The notes beneath the pieces were generated by a model. The model saw only the letters and a list, made by a program, of their open reading frames with translations. It searched no databases and was not told the origin of the DNA. From contig NZ_PVSS01000005.1 of NCBI RefSeq assembly GCF_003025005.1, positions 62,001 to 126,000 of the forward strand: DNA of 64,000 nt, given 5' to 3'. Source of the DNA: Brumimicrobium mesophilum. Lineage in GTDB: Bacteria > Bacteroidota > Bacteroidia > Flavobacteriales_D > Crocinitomicaceae. Positions 35,124 to 47,939 of this stretch are shown one piece after another (position 1 is the stretch's first letter; every line of letters begins with the position of its first letter). Made by a program: the position numbers and the translations under genes.

Positions 35124-36527
35124 TTACATATGAATTGATCGGTCACCTGTTGCATTCATTGCAGCTTCACGAATTGCTTCAGAATATGTAGGGTGAGGAT
35201 GGGACATACGTACTAAATCTTCTGCAGAAGCACGATATTCCATTGCTACAACACCTTCCATAATTAAATCCGCTGCACGCGCGCCTATCATATGGAAACC
35301 TAGAATTTCATCTGTTTCTTTATTCGTTATGATTTTAACCAACCCTTGAATATCACCAGACGCTCTTGATCTTCCCAAAGCTTTCATAGGGAAAGAACCT
35401 GTAGAGTATTCCACTCCTGAATCCTTAACTTCTTGTTCTGTTTTACCCACAGATGCAACTTCTGGCCAAGTGTAAACAACACCAGGAATTAGATCATAAT
35501 TAATATGAGGAATTTGCCCTGCCATTTTCTCAGCAACAAAAGTCCCTTCTTCTTCAGCTTTGTGTGCTAACATCGCTCCACGAACTACATCTCCAATTGC
35601 ATAAATATTATCAACTGAAGTTTGTAGATTTTCGTTAACATCAATCTGTCCACGATCAGTAGTTTTAATATCTACATTATCTAATCCTAAACCTTCAGTA
35701 TAAGGCTTTCTTCCTACTGCTACTAAACAATAATCGGCTTCGAAAGTAACTTCCTTATCTTTTTTATCGAGGGCAGTAACAATTACACCTTTACCAGTAT
35801 TCTCAACCTTTTGAACCTTGTGCTTCATGTTGAATTTCATTTTCAACTTTTTCAACACACGTGTTAATTCTTTCCCCATAGTTTCATCCATGGTTGGGAT
35901 AATTGAATCTGCGAATTCAACGACTTCAACTTCAGTACCTAAACGTGCATATACTGAACCTAATTCAAGACCAATTACTCCACCCCCAATAACAATCATT
36001 TTTTTAGGAATCTCCTTTAATGAAAGTGCTTCTGTTGAGGTAATAATTCTGTCCTTATCTGGCTCCATTCCTTTGAAGAAATTTGGTTTAGAACCTGTAG
36101 CTATAATTGCTTTATCAGTTTTCAATTCAGTTTCTTTACCTTCTGAATCAACCACCTTAATTGTATTTTTATCAACGAAAGATCCAACTCCATGATGAAC
36201 ATCAATTTTATTTTTGTCCATCAAGAAATCAATTCCACTACATGTTTGATCAACAACTTTATTTTTACGCTCAACCATTTTTAAGAAGTCAGGCTTTAAG
36301 TCATTCAACATTATCCCGTGATCTTCGAATGAATGCTTGGCATTATGAAAATGCTCACTTGAATCCAATAATGCTTTAGAAGGAATACAACCAACATTTA
36401 AACAAGTACCACCTAATGTGTCATACTTTTCAATTATTGCTGTTTTCATACCTAATTGAGCACATCTTATAGCTGCTACATATCCACCAGGTCCTGACCC
36501 AATGATTGTTACATCGTATTTACTCAT
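35124..36527 (-). CDS. lpd: Dihydrolipoyl dehydrogenase (E3)
   Basis: FAD enzyme reoxidising dihydrolipoamide in pyruvate and 2-oxo-acid dehydrogenase complexes, with NAD+ as acceptor. 467 aa: FAD-binding IIGSGPGGYVAAIRCAQLG (about 7-25), the redox disulfide GGTCLNVGCIPSKALL (about 39-54), the NAD loop VIGGGVIGLELGSVYARLG (about 178-196), YAIGDVVRGAMLAHKAEEEG (about 310) and the catalytic SHPHPTYSEA (about 445). It stands alone; no E1/E2 genes are nearby. Confidence 0.97.
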   Translation of the reverse strand: MSKYDVTIIGSGPGGYVAAIRCAQLGMKTAIIEKYDTLGGTCLNVGCIPSKALLDSSEHFHNAKHSFEDHGIMLNDLKPDFLKMVERKNKVVDQTCSGIDFLMDKNKIDVHHGVGSFVDKNTIKVVDSEGKETELKTDKAIIATGSKPNFFKGMEPDKDRIITSTEALSLKEIPKKMIVIGGGVIGLELGSVYARLGTEVEVVEFADSIIPTMDETMGKELTRVLKKLKMKFNMKHKVQKVENTGKGVIVTALDKKDKEVTFEADYCLVAVGRKPYTEGLGLDNVDIKTTDRGQIDVNENLQTSVDNIYAIGDVVRGAMLAHKAEEEGTFVAEKMAGQIPHINYDLIPGVVYTWPEVASVGKTEQEVKDSGVEYSTGSFPMKALGRSRASGDIQGLVKIITNKETDEILGFHMIGARAADLIMEGVVAMEYRASAEDLVRMSHPHPTYSEAIREAAMNATGDRSIHM

Positions 36528-36562
36528 GATAAATGTATATTATATTTTTAATGATTATCTAA

Positions 36563-36877
36563 TTATGCTTCTGTGGGAGGAGTTCCAAAATTAATAGGAG
36601 GTAAGTTAGAACCACCAGTATTTATGTTCCCAACATTCTCTTCATACTTGCGTATATTATCTTGCAAAGCATTCAAAAGTCGTTTAGCATTTTCAGGTGT
36701 CATAATTACGCGTGATCTCACTTTTGCCTTCGGCATTCCTGGCATCATTTGTACAAAATCACATACAAATTCTGAAGGGGAATGTGTAATTAAAGCTAAG
36801 TTGCTGTACACTCCATCCGCAATATCTTCTGATAAATCTATATTGATTTTATTTTCTTTTTCGTTCTGATTTTCCAT
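36563..36877 (-). CDS. DUF3467 protein
   Basis: 104 aa from the ATG at 36877; ten upstream in-frame residues fall in the rpoC terminator and are unlikely to be translated. Core motifs are INIDLSEDIADGVYSNLALI, FVCDFVQMMPGMPKAKVRSR and VIMTPENAKRLLNALQDNI, which define this small family; the tail is rich in N, G and P. Function unknown. I recall it next to rpoC in many Bacteroidota. It sits directly behind the rpoC terminator, so expression may depend on readthrough. Confidence 0.9.
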   Translation of the reverse strand: MENQNEKENKINIDLSEDIADGVYSNLALITHSPSEFVCDFVQMMPGMPKAKVRSRVIMTPENAKRLLNALQDNIRKYEENVGNINTGGSNLPPINFGTPPTEA

Positions 36878-36892
36878 AATAATAAAGGTAAT

Positions 36893-36923
36893 AAAAAAGG
36901 CTATCAATAAAAATTGATAGCCT
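36893..36923 (-). terminator. Terminator of the rpoBC operon
   Basis: Minus strand: perfect 11-bp stem AGGCTATCAAT / ATTGATAGCCT with a four-base loop, followed by TTTTTATTA. It starts 28 bases beyond the rpoC stop. Confidence 0.92.
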
Positions 36924-36950
36924 ATAAATTATTTATTTTTTAAAAGATAA

Positions 36951-39900
36951 TTAATTCTCTTCATAATTAGCAGCGGAAGAAACCTTAACACCTTGGAACA
37001 CTCTAACACCAGTTCCTGCAGGTATTTTATGTCCAACAATAACGTTTTCTTTCAACCCTAATAAGTGATCTTCTTTCCCTGCAATTGCAGCCTCGTTAAG
37101 CACCTTAGTTGTTTCTTGGAAAGAAGCAGCTGAGATAAACGATTGTGTTTGTAAAGAAGAACGAGTAATACCTTGTAACATCGGTTTAGATGTTGCAGCA
37201 ATTGCTTCACGAGCGACCACCAAATTAGCGTCTTCACGTTTCAATTGAGTATTCTCATCACGTAATCTTCTAGAAGAAACGATTTGACCAGCTTTTAATT
37301 CTTGTGAATCTCCAGCATCCGTCACAACCATTTGTCCAAATATACGGTCATTTTCCTCCATGAAATCAGCTTTATGAATAGCTTGATTTTCCAAGAATTT
37401 AGTATCACCAGCATCAGAAATCTCAACTTTAAGCATCATCTGACGTACGATTACTTCAAAGTGCTTATCATTGATCTTTACACCTTGTAAACGGTATACC
37501 TCTTGTACTTCATTAACAATGTATTCTTGAACAGCTGTTGGTCCTTCAATATTCAAAATATCTTTTGGAGTAATCGCTCCATCTGATAAAGATTGACCAG
37601 CACGAACGAAATCGTTCTCTTGTACAAGTATGTGCTTAGACAAAGGAACTAAGTATTTCTTAGTTTCTCCAGTTTTAGCTTCAATGATTACCTCACGGTT
37701 ACCACGTTTGATTTTACCATAACTAGCAATACCATCGATTTCAGAAACTACTGCTGGGTTAGAAGGGTTACGTGCTTCGAAAAGCTCAGTAATACGAGGT
37801 AGACCCCCTGTAATATCTCCCCCTTTTCCACCAACACGTGGAATCTTAACTAAACTATACCCTTGTTGCATTTCGTCACCTTCTTTTACAGAAACGTGAG
37901 CGTTTACTGGAATAGGGTATGATTTTAAGATTTCTCCTTTTTTATCCTTAATAAGGATAATTGGGTTTTTCTTTTTATCTCTAGTTTCAGTAATTACCTT
38001 TTCAGTAAATCCTGTTTGCTCATCGACCTCTTCACGGTAAGTAATACCTTCAATAACGTTATCAAATTCGATAGTACCGTTATATTCAGAAATAATTACT
38101 GCGTTGTATGGATCCCACTTACAAATCACATCACCTTTAGAAATTTCCGCACCATTTTCTGCAACCATCTCAGCACCATAAGGAACATTTGATGTCATTG
38201 CCGCAAGGCCAGTTTTCTTATCAATAATTTTCATTTCAGCTGAACGACCAACAACGATTTCTCTTTGTGTTCCGTCTTTATCAACTTTCGTGATTGTTCT
38301 TAACTCGTCGATTTCCAATCTACCTGTAGCCTTCGCTTTCAAGTCATTCTCATCCGCAATGTTAGAAGCTGTACCCCCAACGTGGAATGTACGAAGTGTT
38401 AACTGTGTACCTGGTTCACCAATTGATTGTGCAGCTACTACACCAATGGCATCACCAATTTGAGCTTCTCTGTTAGTTGCTAAGTTACGCCCGTAACATT
38501 TAGCACAAACTCCTCTTCTTAACTCACAAGTAAGTACAGAACGGATTTCTACTTCATCGATTCCTGCTTTGTCAATTGCAATAGCAATATCTTCAGTAAT
38601 CAATTCTCCACCTTCAACAATTAGCTCATCATTGTCATCAAATACATCATGCACAGCACTACGCCCTACAATTCTGTCATATAATGGCTCAACGATATCG
38701 TCATTTTTCTTCAATGGAACGGCAACGATACCTCTTAAAGTACCACAATCAAATTCATTAACTACAACATCTTGAGCAACATCCACCAAACGACGAGTTA
38801 AATAACCCGCATCAGCTGTTTTCAATGCTGTATCGGCAAGACCTTTACGTGCACCGTGAGTTGAGATAAAGTATTCAAGAATAGATAAACCTTCCTTAAA
38901 GTTAGAAAGAATTGGATTTTCAATAATTTCTTGACTTGAAGCTCCAGATTTCTGAGGTTTTGCCATCAGACCACGCATTCCTGAAAGCTGACGAATCTGC
39001 TCTTTAGAACCACGTGCACCAGAGTCAAACATCATATAAATTGAGTTGAATCCTTGCTTATCCGTTTTTAACTGCTCCATTAACGTGTTTGTTAATCGAG
39101 AATTAGTACGTGTCCAGATATCAATAATCTGGTTGTATCTTTCATTATTAGTAATAAGACCCATGTTGTAGTTGTCCATAACTTCGGCAACACTAACATT
39201 CGCTTTATCAACTAAAATTTCTTTTTCTTTTGGTATAATAATATCATCCAAGTTGAAAGATAGTCCACCTTTAAAGGCCATATCGTAACCAACTGTTTTA
39301 ATATCATCTAAGAATTGTACAGTACGTGAAGTTCCTGAGATTTTCAATACACCTCCAATAATATCTCGAAGCGCTTTTTTAGTCAATACATCATTGATGT
39401 AACCAACTTCTCTTGGAACCATTTCATTAAATATTACACGTCCAGCTGTAGATTCAATAATCTTAAGTACTGGTTCACCTTCTTCATTTAAAACTTCAGT
39501 TTTAACTTTGATGTGAGCGTGTAAATCTAAACGACCTTCATTCAATGCGATTCTTACCTCTTCAGGAGAATAGAATGTTAATCCTTCACCAAGCATTACT
39601 CTATCCTCATCTGTTTTTCTTCCTTTGGTCATGTAATATAGACCCAAGACCATATCCTGTGAAGGTACAGCAATTGGAGCTCCATTCGCAGGATTCAAAA
39701 TATTATGAGAAGAAAGCATTAACAATTGAGCTTCAAGAATTGCAGCATTACCTAAAGGTAAGTGAACTGCCATCTGGTCACCATCAAAATCGGCGTTGAA
39801 TGCCGTACATACTAATGGGTGAAGTCTAATCGCTTTTCCTTCAATTAATTTTGGTTGGAAAGATTGAATACCTAGACGGTGAAGCGTAGGAGCACGGTTA

Positions 39901-41222
39901 AGTAACACAGGATGCGACTTAATAATGTTCTCCAAAATATCCCATACTATTGCTTCTTTCTTATCAACTATTTTCTTTGCAGATTTTACAGTTTTAACAA
40001 TCCCTCTTTCAATTAGTTTTCTAATGATAAATGGTTTGTATAGCTCTGCAGCCATATCTTTAGGAAGTCCACATTCGTGAAGTTTCAAAGAAGGTCCAAC
40101 AACAATTACCGAACGTGCTGAATAATCCACACGTTTACCAAGTAAGTTTTGACGGAAACGACCTTGCTTTCCTTTTAATGAATCAGAAAGAGATTTTAAA
40201 GGTCTGTTTGATTCAGTTTTAACAGCACTAGATTTTCTAGAATTGTCAAATAATGAATCTACCGATTCTTGAAGCATACGTTTTTCATTACGTAAAATTA
40301 CTTCAGGAGCTTTAATTTCAATTAATCGCTTCAAACGATTATTTCTGATAATTACTCTTCTATATAAATCATTTAAATCCGATGTTGCAAAACGACCTCC
40401 ATCTAAAGGAACTAATGGTCTTAATTCTGGTGGAGTTACAGGAACAACTTTGATAATCATCCATTCTGGACGGTTTTCAATTCTATCCTGAGAATCACGC
40501 ATTGCTTCAACAACTTGAAGACGTTTCAATGCTTCGTTTTTACGTTGCATTGAAGTTTCATGATTCGCTTTGTGTCTTAAATCGTAAGATAACTGGTGAA
40601 GATCTAAACCTTTCAGCAAGTCATAAAGTGCTTCCGCACCCATCTTAGCGATAAACTTATTAGGATCTGAGTCATCCAAATATTGGTTATCTTGAGGAAT
40701 TTCATCAAGGATATCCAAATATTCCTCTTCAGTAATGAATTGCATTTGATCTAAAGGTTCCCCATCAGCATTTTTAGCAAGACCAGACTGAATAACTACA
40801 TATCTTTCATAATAAATAATTTGATCAAGCTTTTTAGTCGGAAGACCTAAAAGATAACCAATCTTATTTGGCAATGATCTAAAGTACCAGATGTGTGCTA
40901 CAGGAACAACCAATTGGATGTGCCCCATGCGCTCACGACGTACTTTCTTCTCTGTTACTTCTACACCACAACGGTCACAAACGATTCCTTTGTAACGAAT
41001 ACGTTTGTATTTACCACAGTGACATTCATAGTCCTTAACAGGTCCAAAAATACGTTCACAAAACAAACCATCTCTTTCTGGTTTATATGTTCTGTAGTTT
41101 ATCGTTTCCGGCTTTAAAACCTCTCCACTTGACTGCTCCAGAATTAATTCTGGAGAAGCCAATGAAATGGTGATTTTATTAAAATCTTTCACCGTATTTT
41201 GAGTATCTTTTTTATACGCCAT
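36951..41222 (-). CDS. rpoC: DNA-directed RNA polymerase subunit beta'
   Basis: 1423 aa from the ATG at 41222 (MAYKKDTQN); an in-frame TTG three codons upstream is less likely. The N-terminal zinc site [20 protein letters not shown], the catalytic [16 protein letters not shown] (about 479, three Mg-binding Asp), the bridge helix region and the second zinc site [16 protein letters not shown] are all present. Lies 33 bases after rpoB and ends at a strong terminator. Confidence 0.99.
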   Translation of the reverse strand: MAYKKDTQNTVKDFNKITISLASPELILEQSSGEVLKPETINYRTYKPERDGLFCERIFGPVKDYECHCGKYKRIRYKGIVCDRCGVEVTEKKVRRERMGHIQLVVPVAHIWYFRSLPNKIGYLLGLPTKKLDQIIYYERYVVIQSGLAKNADGEPLDQMQFITEEEYLDILDEIPQDNQYLDDSDPNKFIAKMGAEALYDLLKGLDLHQLSYDLRHKANHETSMQRKNEALKRLQVVEAMRDSQDRIENRPEWMIIKVVPVTPPELRPLVPLDGGRFATSDLNDLYRRVIIRNNRLKRLIEIKAPEVILRNEKRMLQESVDSLFDNSRKSSAVKTESNRPLKSLSDSLKGKQGRFRQNLLGKRVDYSARSVIVVGPSLKLHECGLPKDMAAELYKPFIIRKLIERGIVKTVKSAKKIVDKKEAIVWDILENIIKSHPVLLNRAPTLHRLGIQSFQPKLIEGKAIRLHPLVCTAFNADFDGDQMAVHLPLGNAAILEAQLLMLSSHNILNPANGAPIAVPSQDMVLGLYYMTKGRKTDEDRVMLGEGLTFYSPEEVRIALNEGRLDLHAHIKVKTEVLNEEGEPVLKIIESTAGRVIFNEMVPREVGYINDVLTKKALRDIIGGVLKISGTSRTVQFLDDIKTVGYDMAFKGGLSFNLDDIIIPKEKEILVDKANVSVAEVMDNYNMGLITNNERYNQIIDIWTRTNSRLTNTLMEQLKTDKQGFNSIYMMFDSGARGSKEQIRQLSGMRGLMAKPQKSGASSQEIIENPILSNFKEGLSILEYFISTHGARKGLADTALKTADAGYLTRRLVDVAQDVVVNEFDCGTLRGIVAVPLKKNDDIVEPLYDRIVGRSAVHDVFDDNDELIVEGGELITEDIAIAIDKAGIDEVEIRSVLTCELRRGVCAKCYGRNLATNREAQIGDAIGVVAAQSIGEPGTQLTLRTFHVGGTASNIADENDLKAKATGRLEIDELRTITKVDKDGTQREIVVGRSAEMKIIDKKTGLAAMTSNVPYGAEMVAENGAEISKGDVICKWDPYNAVIISEYNGTIEFDNVIEGITYREEVDEQTGFTEKVITETRDKKKNPIILIKDKKGEILKSYPIPVNAHVSVKEGDEMQQGYSLVKIPRVGGKGGDITGGLPRITELFEARNPSNPAVVSEIDGIASYGKIKRGNREVIIEAKTGETKKYLVPLSKHILVQENDFVRAGQSLSDGAITPKDILNIEGPTAVQEYIVNEVQEVYRLQGVKINDKHFEVIVRQMMLKVEISDAGDTKFLENQAIHKADFMEENDRIFGQMVVTDAGDSQELKAGQIVSSRRLRDENTQLKREDANLVVAREAIAATSKPMLQGITRSSLQTQSFISAASFQETTKVLNEAAIAGKEDHLLGLKENVIVGHKIPAGTGVRVFQGVKVSSAANYEEN

Positions 41223-41255
41223 TTTAAACAAGTGTTTTCAATTAAACTTTGACTA

Positions 41256-44200
41256 TTAATCCATCTTGATATTCAATCCTAGTCCTCTCAATTCATGAAG
41301 AAGAACGTTAAATGATTCAGGAATACCAGGCGTAGGGAGATTATCTCCTTTTACGATTGCTTCGTAAGCCTTAGCTCTTCCGTTCACATCATCAGATTTA
41401 ACAGTCAAGATTTCTTGTAGGATGTTAGATGCACCAAATGCCTCAAGTGCCCACACCTCCATCTCTCCAAAACGCTGACCTCCGAAGAGTGCCTTACCAC
41501 CTAATGGCTGTTGCGTAATTAAAGAGTATGGTCCGATTGAACGAGAATGCATTTTATCATCTACCATGTGAGATAATTTCAACATATAGATTACACCTAC
41601 TGTTGCAGGTTGGTCAAAACGTACTCCTGTTCCACCATCATACAAGTATGTCTTACCTGCACGTGGAATTCCAGCTTTATCACAGTATTCAGCAACTTCT
41701 GAAGGCAAAGCACCATCAAAAATTGGTGTAGCAAACTTAACATTCAATTTCTGACCTGCCCATCCAAGAACAGTTTCATAAATTTGACCTAAGTTCATAC
41801 GTGAAGGTACCCCTAATGGGTTCAACACGATATCTACCGGAGTACCATCGTCTAAGAAAGGCATATCTTCTTGACGAACAATGTTCGCTACAATACCCTT
41901 ATTTCCGTGACGACCCGCCATCTTATCACCTACTTTCAATTTACGTTTCTTAGCTAAATAAACTTTTGCCAATTTAACGATTCCAGCAGGTAACTCATCT
42001 CCTACAGAGATATGGAATTTTTTACGCTTATAATTTCCTAATAAATCATTGGCCTTAATAGTGAAGTTATGAATAACTCGCTGAATCATTGAGTTAGTTT
42101 CTTCTTCTTCAGTCCATTTACTAGGGTTTACTATAACATAGTCAACAATACTTAAAGCTTTCTCAGAGAATTTAGACCCTTTTTTGATTATCTCTTCTCT
42201 AAAGTTATTTGTTACACCAGCAGATTTCTTACCTTCTAGAATAACCAATAATTTTTGAACAAGAATACCTTTTAGGTCAGCTAAATCTTTCTCATAATCA
42301 GTGTCAAGATTTTCTAAAATAGGTTTATCTTGAGCTTTAGTTTTACGATCTTTTACTGCTCTAGAGAATAGTTTCTTATTAATTACTACACCTCTTAATG
42401 AAGGTCCAGCTTTCAAAGAAGCATCTTTTACATCACCAGCTTTATCACCAAAGATTGCACGCAATAATTTTTCTTCTGGAGATGGGTCCGTTTCACCTTT
42501 TGGTGTAATCTTACCAATCAAAATATCTCCTTCTTTAACCTCTGCACCAATACGGATTAATCCATGTTCGTCAAGATCTTTAGTTGCTTCTTCACTAACG
42601 TTAGGAATATCAGCTGTTAGCTCTTCCATACCACGTTTAGTATCACGCACTTCTAAAGAATATTCATCAATGTGAACAGAAGTGAATACATCCTCGCGCA
42701 CTACACGCTCAGAAATCACAATTGCATCCTCAAAGTTAAATCCTTTCCAAGGCATGAAGGCAACCTTCATATTTTGTCCTAAAGCAAGTTCACCTTGTTG
42801 TGTTGCATAACCTTCACAAAGTACTTGTCCTTCTTCAACGATATCACCTTTTTTAACAATAGGTTTCAAGTTCATTGTTGAACCTTGATTCGTTTTCTTG
42901 AATTTAGTTAAAACGTATGTTTTAGTATTTCCGTCGAATGATACAATCTCATCTTCTTCAGAAAGATCATATTTGATTACAATTTCGTTGGCATCAACAT
43001 ATTCAACAATACCATTTCCTTCAGCATTAATCAATACACGAGAGTCACGAGCTACTAAACGTTCGATTCCAGTTCCTACGATTGGAGATTCTGGTTTCAA
43101 TAACGGAAGAGCTTGACGCTGCATGTTTGATCCCATCAATGCACGGTTGGCATCATCATGTTCCAAGAATGGAATAGAAGAAGCCGCAATCGAAGCAATT
43201 TGATTTGCTCCAACGTCCATCAAGTTAATTTGCTTTGGCTCAACTACTGGGAAGTCTCCCTCCTCACGAGCTTTAACAACATCTCCAAGGAATTCACCTT
43301 CATCATTTAGAGGAGCATTTGCTTGCGCAATCATCATTGAATCCTCTTCTTCTGCAGATAAATAAATTGGTTCTTCATTCAATTGAACTTTTCCATCGAT
43401 AACTTTTCTATATGGAGTTTCGATGAAACCAAGCTTATTCACTTTAGCAAATACACATAAAGATGAAATCAAACCAATGTTTGGTCCCTCAGGAGTTTCA
43501 ATTGTACAAAGACGACCATAGTGAGTGTAGTGAACATCACGTACCTCAAATCCAGCACGCTCTCTAGAAAGACCACCAGGCCCAAGTGCAGAGAAACGTC
43601 TTTTGTGTGTTACCTCAGAAAGTGGATTCGTTTGATCCATAAACTGAGACAATTGATTCGTTCCAAAAAATGAGTTAATCACAGACGAAAGTGTTTTCGC
43701 GTTGATTAAGTCAATTGGAGTAAATACTTCATTATCTCTAACGTTCATTCTTTCACGAATTGTACGAGCCATACGGGCAAGTCCAACACCAAACTGAGAG
43801 AATAATTGTTCACCAACAGTTCTGACACGACGATTAGAAAGGTGGTCAATATCATCAACTTCTGCTTTTGAGTTAATCAACTCAATCAGATACTTAATGA
43901 TTTTAATTATATCACTTTTAGTTAAAACTCTTGACTCTTCATCGTCAGAAATTTTAAGTTTTTTATTGATTCTAAAACGACCTACCTCACCCAAGTCATA
44001 ACGCGTATCTGAGAAGAACAATTTATCGAATACACTACGTGCAGTTTCGATATCTGGCGGCTCAGCATTACGTAATTGTCTATAGATTACTTCAACTGCT
44101 TCTTTTTCAGAATTTGCAGTATCTTTTTGTAGGGTATTATATATAATAGTAAAATCAGCAGAATTTACATCTTCCTTATGAAGGATGATAGTTTTAGTTC

Positions 44201-45068
44201 CTGCATCAATTATTTCTTCAATATTGTCCTTATCAAGAACAGTATCACGATCTAAGATTACTTCGTTACGTTCAATAGATACAACTTCTCCTGTATCCTC
44301 ATCAACGAAATCTTCAATCCAAGATTTAAGAACTCTTGCAGCTAATTTACGACCAATAACCTTCTTAAGATTAGCTTTAGTCGCTTTAATTTCGTCTGCT
44401 AGATCAAAAATCTCTAAAATGTCTTTATCACTTTCGTAACCGATAGCTCTGAACAAAGTTGTAACAGGAAGCTTCTTTTTACGATCGATATATGCATACA
44501 TAACATTATTAATGTCAGTTGCGAACTCTATCCAAGATCCTTTAAAAGGGATAATTCTTGCAGAGTATAATTTTGTACCATTTGCGTGTCTAGATTGACC
44601 AAAGAAAACACCAGGTGAACGGTGTAACTGAGAAACTATAACACGTTCAGCACCATTCACTACAAATGACCCTTTAGGTGTCATATAAGGAATTGTACCT
44701 AAATAAACATCTTGAACTATCGTTTCAAAATCTTCATGTTCAGGGTCAGTACAATAAAGTTTCAATTTTGCTTTAAGGGGAACACTATACGTTAATCCAC
44801 GTTCGATACACTCTTCAATAGAGTAGCGAGGCGGATCAATGAAATAGTCCAGAAACTCAAGGACAAATTGATTTCTTGTATCAGTTATAGGAAAGTTTTC
44901 AGAAAAAACTTTAAAGAGACCTTCCTTTTCACGGTTCTCAGGAGTTGTTTCAAGTTGAAAAAACTGACGGAACGACTTTAGTTGAACATCCAAAAAGTCA
45001 GGATATTCAAAAACACTTTTGCTAGAAGCGAAATTAATTCTTGTAGCGATATTATTTGATGTTGCCAA
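41256..45068 (-). CDS. rpoB: DNA-directed RNA polymerase subunit beta
   Basis: 1270 aa. The start is TTG (45068), giving [17 protein letters not shown] then [13 protein letters not shown], which fits the usual start of Bacteroidota RpoB; no ATG is nearby. The rifampicin region shows [20 protein letters not shown], then [20 protein letters not shown] with wild-type-looking residues. The C-terminus has [12 protein letters not shown] and [20 protein letters not shown] hairpin separates it from rplL. Confidence 0.99.
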   Translation of the reverse strand: MATSNNIATRINFASSKSVFEYPDFLDVQLKSFRQFFQLETTPENREKEGLFKVFSENFPITDTRNQFVLEFLDYFIDPPRYSIEECIERGLTYSVPLKAKLKLYCTDPEHEDFETIVQDVYLGTIPYMTPKGSFVVNGAERVIVSQLHRSPGVFFGQSRHANGTKLYSARIIPFKGSWIEFATDINNVMYAYIDRKKKLPVTTLFRAIGYESDKDILEIFDLADEIKATKANLKKVIGRKLAARVLKSWIEDFVDEDTGEVVSIERNEVILDRDTVLDKDNIEEIIDAGTKTIILHKEDVNSADFTIIYNTLQKDTANSEKEAVEVIYRQLRNAEPPDIETARSVFDKLFFSDTRYDLGEVGRFRINKKLKISDDEESRVLTKSDIIKIIKYLIELINSKAEVDDIDHLSNRRVRTVGEQLFSQFGVGLARMARTIRERMNVRDNEVFTPIDLINAKTLSSVINSFFGTNQLSQFMDQTNPLSEVTHKRRFSALGPGGLSRERAGFEVRDVHYTHYGRLCTIETPEGPNIGLISSLCVFAKVNKLGFIETPYRKVIDGKVQLNEEPIYLSAEEEDSMMIAQANAPLNDEGEFLGDVVKAREEGDFPVVEPKQINLMDVGANQIASIAASSIPFLEHDDANRALMGSNMQRQALPLLKPESPIVGTGIERLVARDSRVLINAEGNGIVEYVDANEIVIKYDLSEEDEIVSFDGNTKTYVLTKFKKTNQGSTMNLKPIVKKGDIVEEGQVLCEGYATQQGELALGQNMKVAFMPWKGFNFEDAIVISERVVREDVFTSVHIDEYSLEVRDTKRGMEELTADIPNVSEEATKDLDEHGLIRIGAEVKEGDILIGKITPKGETDPSPEEKLLRAIFGDKAGDVKDASLKAGPSLRGVVINKKLFSRAVKDRKTKAQDKPILENLDTDYEKDLADLKGILVQKLLVILEGKKSAGVTNNFREEIIKKGSKFSEKALSIVDYVIVNPSKWTEEEETNSMIQRVIHNFTIKANDLLGNYKRKKFHISVGDELPAGIVKLAKVYLAKKRKLKVGDKMAGRHGNKGIVANIVRQEDMPFLDDGTPVDIVLNPLGVPSRMNLGQIYETVLGWAGQKLNVKFATPIFDGALPSEVAEYCDKAGIPRAGKTYLYDGGTGVRFDQPATVGVIYMLKLSHMVDDKMHSRSIGPYSLITQQPLGGKALFGGQRFGEMEVWALEAFGASNILQEILTVKSDDVNGRAKAYEAIVKGDNLPTPGIPESFNVLLHELRGLGLNIKMD

Positions 45069-45128
45069 GACTACGAAATTTTGTTAGAAAAAAGAACCAG
45101 ATGCGTATAAATGCATAAAAACAGCACA

Positions 45129-45154
45129 AGGCATCCCGAAAATCGAGGATGCCT
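45129..45154 (-). terminator. Attenuator-like hairpin between rplL and rpoB
   Basis: AGGCATCC (45129-45136) pairs with GGATGCCT (45147-45154) and can extend by three more pairs past one bulged A. On the minus strand a TTTTT follows only after a 7-base spacer, so termination would be partial. This matches the known attenuator position between rplL and rpoB in E. coli. Confidence 0.6.
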
Positions 45155-45177
45155 GTACTGTATAATAAGTATAGTTA

Positions 45178-45549
45178 TTACTTAACTTCAACCTCAGCTC
45201 CTGCTTCTTCTAATGAAGATTTTAAGCTATCAGCTTCGTCTTTAGAAACTCCCTCCTTAACTGGAGCTGGAGCACCATCAACTAATGCTTTTGCTTCTTT
45301 CAAACCAAGACCAGTTAATTCTTTAACTAATTTTACGACAGCCAATTTACTACCTCCCGCAGCTTTAAGGATTACGTCAAACTCAGTTTTTTCTTCTGCA
45401 GCTTCTGCAGCAGCACCTCCTCCAGCAACTGCAACAGCAGCAGCAGCAGGTTCGATACCGTATTCATCCTTAAGGATAGTTGCTAATTCGTTAACTTCTT
45501 TTACTGTAAGGTTAACTAATGTTTCAGCGATGTCTTTTAATTCAGCCAT
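45178..45549 (-). CDS. rplL: 50S ribosomal protein L7/L12
   Basis: 123 aa. The N-terminal dimerisation helices ([20 protein letters not shown]) are followed by an Ala/Gly-rich hinge ([16 protein letters not shown], about 37-52) and the C-terminal factor-binding domain with [20 protein letters not shown] (about 75-94). It binds L10 as dimers on the ribosome stalk and recruits translation factors. Follows rplJ by 42 bases. Confidence 0.98.
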   Translation of the reverse strand: MAELKDIAETLVNLTVKEVNELATILKDEYGIEPAAAAVAVAGGGAAAEAAEEKTEFDVILKAAGGSKLAVVKLVKELTGLGLKEAKALVDGAPAPVKEGVSKDEADSLKSSLEEAGAEVEVK

Positions 45550-45591
45550 TTTATTTTTGTTTAAAAAAGGTTCTAATAAATAATATTTAAT

Positions 45592-46113
45592 CTATGCTCT
45601 TTCTGAGAGCGTTTTAAGAATTCCAACGATTTTACCACCTTGTCCTTTAAGTCCAGAAATAACATTTTTCGCTGGGCTTTGTAACAATGTAATAACTTCT
45701 CCGATAAGTTCATCCTTGCTTTTGATTTCAACTAATGCATCAAGATTCTCATCTCCAATGTAAATAGCTTCTTCAACGTAAGCTGCTTTTAAGATTGGTC
45801 TTTCGGCCTTCTTACGGAAATCCTTAATAATTTTTGCAGGCGCATTACCTACTTCAGCATACATAATTGCTGTTGGTCCTTTAAGAGCTTTTTTCAACTC
45901 ACTAAGATCTCTGTCCTCGATACGATCGATAGCTTTAGAAAGAAGAGTATTTTTGATTACTCTTAAACTTACATTAGCCTTAAAACATCTTGCTCTTAAG
46001 TCGTTTATTTTCTCTACAGATAACTGCGATGTATCAGCAAGGTAAAAAATACCTGCGTCTTTTAATTCTGCTGTTAAATTGTCAATGTACTGCGCTTTTT
46101 CTTCTCTATTCAT
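45592..46113 (-). CDS. rplJ: 50S ribosomal protein L10
   Basis: 173 aa, stalk base protein that carries L7/L12 dimers. Starts MNREEKAQYIDNLTAELKDA; typical parts are NDLRARCFKANVSLRVIKNT, GPTAIMYAEVGNAPAKIIKD and a C-terminal helix (LKGQGGKIVGILKTLSERA) for L12 binding. In E. coli L10 represses its own mRNA leader; I cannot see a matching leader fold here. It lies 11 bases after rplA. Confidence 0.97.
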   Translation of the reverse strand: MNREEKAQYIDNLTAELKDAGIFYLADTSQLSVEKINDLRARCFKANVSLRVIKNTLLSKAIDRIEDRDLSELKKALKGPTAIMYAEVGNAPAKIIKDFRKKAERPILKAAYVEEAIYIGDENLDALVEIKSKDELIGEVITLLQSPAKNVISGLKGQGGKIVGILKTLSERA

Positions 46114-46124
46114 ATTTAAAAATT

Positions 46125-46820
46125 TTAAGCGACAACAGATTTAGCGTCAATTTGAATACTTGGGCTCATTGTTGAACTCATGTAAATACTTTTGATGTAC
46201 ACTCCTTTAGCTGCAGATGGTTTCATCTTGATTAAAGTGCTTAACAATTCAGCTGCATTGTCCTTAATTTTACTACCATCGAAAGATGATTTTGCAATAT
46301 TAGAGTGAACAATACCGAATTTATCAACACGGAAATCGATTTTACCAGCTTTAACTTCTTGAACTGCTTTCGCTACATCCATTGTTACAGTACCAGTTTT
46401 AGGGTTAGGCATTAAACCTCTAGGTCCTAATATACGACCTAAAGCACCTACTTTCCCCATTACAGATGGCATGGTGATTATCACATCGATATCAGTCCAT
46501 CCTCCTTTTATTTTCTCAATGTACTCATCTAAACCAACGAAATCAGCACCTGCTTCTTTAGCCTCTTCTTCCTTGTCAGGTGTACAAAGTACAAGTACTT
46601 TAATATCCTTTCCAGTTCCGTGAGGTAGAGCAACAGTTCCTCTTACCATTTGATTAGCTTTTCTAGGATCAACTCCTAGACGAACACTGATGTCAACAGA
46701 AGCGTCGAATTTTGTATTAGTGATTTCCTTTACTAAATCACATGCTTCAGTCAACGAATACGTCTTGTCAAAGTCATACTTTGAAAGCGCTTCTTTTCTC
46801 TTTTTAGAAATACGTCCCAT
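46125..46820 (-). CDS. rplA: 50S ribosomal protein L1
   Basis: 231 aa. Family signatures are [37 protein letters not shown] and [18 protein letters not shown] (about 128-145). It binds 23S rRNA at the L1 stalk near the E site. Lies 12 bases after rplK in the conserved L11-L1-L10-L12 order. Confidence 0.98.
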   Translation of the reverse strand: MGRISKKRKEALSKYDFDKTYSLTEACDLVKEITNTKFDASVDISVRLGVDPRKANQMVRGTVALPHGTGKDIKVLVLCTPDKEEEAKEAGADFVGLDEYIEKIKGGWTDIDVIITMPSVMGKVGALGRILGPRGLMPNPKTGTVTMDVAKAVQEVKAGKIDFRVDKFGIVHSNIAKSSFDGSKIKDNAAELLSTLIKMKPSAAKGVYIKSIYMSSTMSPSIQIDAKSVVA

Positions 46821-46832
46821 GATTAATGTTTT

Positions 46833-47273
46833 TTAGTTTTTAGGAAAAGCCCCTTTTACAGTGATTCCCATACTTCTTGCCGTTCCAGCAACCATTTTCA
46901 TACCTGATTCAATTGTGAAACAGTTAAGGTCAGCCATTTTGTCTTCAGCAATTGCTTTAACTTGATCCCAAGAAACACTAGCCACTTTCAAGCGGTTAGG
47001 CTCTGAAGAACCTTTTTTAAGTTTTGCTGCATCCAATAATTGAACTGCTGCTGGTGGAGTTTTGATGATAAAATCGAATGATTTATCTCCATAAACAGTG
47101 ATTACAACAGGTAATACTTTTCCAGCCTTATCTTGGGTTCTTGAGTTAAACTGCTTACAGAACTCCATGATGTTAACCCCTTTTGCACCAAGTGCGGGAC
47201 CAACGGGCGGAGAAGGATTTGCTGCACCACCTTTGATCTGTAATTTGATCAAACCTGCTACTTCTTTAGCCAT
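46833..47273 (-). CDS. rplK: 50S ribosomal protein L11
   Basis: 146 aa. Begins [20 protein letters not shown], followed by [20 protein letters not shown]; the C-terminal rRNA-binding domain has [20 protein letters not shown]. Part of the GTPase-associated centre and the thiostrepton site. The gene is preceded by an 87-base gap after nusG in which I see no promoter. Confidence 0.98.
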   Translation of the reverse strand: MAKEVAGLIKLQIKGGAANPSPPVGPALGAKGVNIMEFCKQFNSRTQDKAGKVLPVVITVYGDKSFDFIIKTPPAAVQLLDAAKLKKGSSEPNRLKVASVSWDQVKAIAEDKMADLNCFTIESGMKMVAGTARSMGITVKGAFPKN

Positions 47274-47360
47274 TTATTTATAGTTTGTGTAGTCCTAACG
47301 TGATCGTATAGATGGGAAGCTTTAATCATCACCACCACTCCTACTGGTTAAAAAAACTTA

Positions 47361-47912
47361 TTAATTTTCTTTATCTACTTGCATATAGCTCAATTCGACC
47401 AAGTTTTTTCGACCGAATATTTTCACCATAACTTTCAATTTCTTTTTCTCTTCGTTAATTTCTTCAATAGTTCCATTAAAGTTATTAAAAGGTCCATCAA
47501 CAACCTTAACCGACTCTCCGATAACAAATGGAATTTTCATTTCCTCTTCATTTTCAGACATCTCGTCAACTTTACCTAGAATACGATTAACTTCCGTTTT
47601 TCTCATTGGTAAAGGATCTCCATGCTTTTCAGCACCCAAGAATCCTATAACATTTGGCACTCCTTTTATAACGTGAGGAACTTCTCCCACAAGTGCAACT
47701 TCCACGAGAACATAACCAGGTAAAAAAGTTTTTTCTTTGGTAATTTTCTTACCGTTTCTAATTTGAAAAACTTTTTCTGTAGGAATAAGGATTTGACCAA
47801 AAAAATCATTCAATTTTTGACGATTGATTTCCATTTCTAGGTACTCCTTAACCATTCCTTCTTTCCCGCTAATTGCGCGAACAACGTACCATCTTTTTTT
47901 AACTTCTTCCAC
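47361..47912 (-). CDS. nusG: Transcription termination/antitermination factor NusG
   Basis: 183 aa. NGN domain at the N-terminus (KRWYVVRAISGKEGMVKEYL; FLPGYVLVEVAL at about 65) and a KOW domain at the end (GESVKVVDGPFNNFNGTIEE, about 128-147). It binds RNA polymerase and ribosomal S10. The start is GTG at 47912, 27 bases after secE. Operon partners secE and rplK are the usual ones. Confidence 0.97.
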   Translation of the reverse strand: MEEVKKRWYVVRAISGKEGMVKEYLEMEINRQKLNDFFGQILIPTEKVFQIRNGKKITKEKTFLPGYVLVEVALVGEVPHVIKGVPNVIGFLGAEKHGDPLPMRKTEVNRILGKVDEMSENEEEMKIPFVIGESVKVVDGPFNNFNGTIEEINEEKKKLKVMVKIFGRKNLVELSYMQVDKEN

Positions 47913-47939
47913 AGTAATTCCGATAAAACGTATTATTAA

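Noticed and set aside
47274-47360. Leader regulation (L11/L1 binding site) before rplK
   Set aside because: No stable fold or mimic of the rRNA target could be seen by eye in the 87-base gap.
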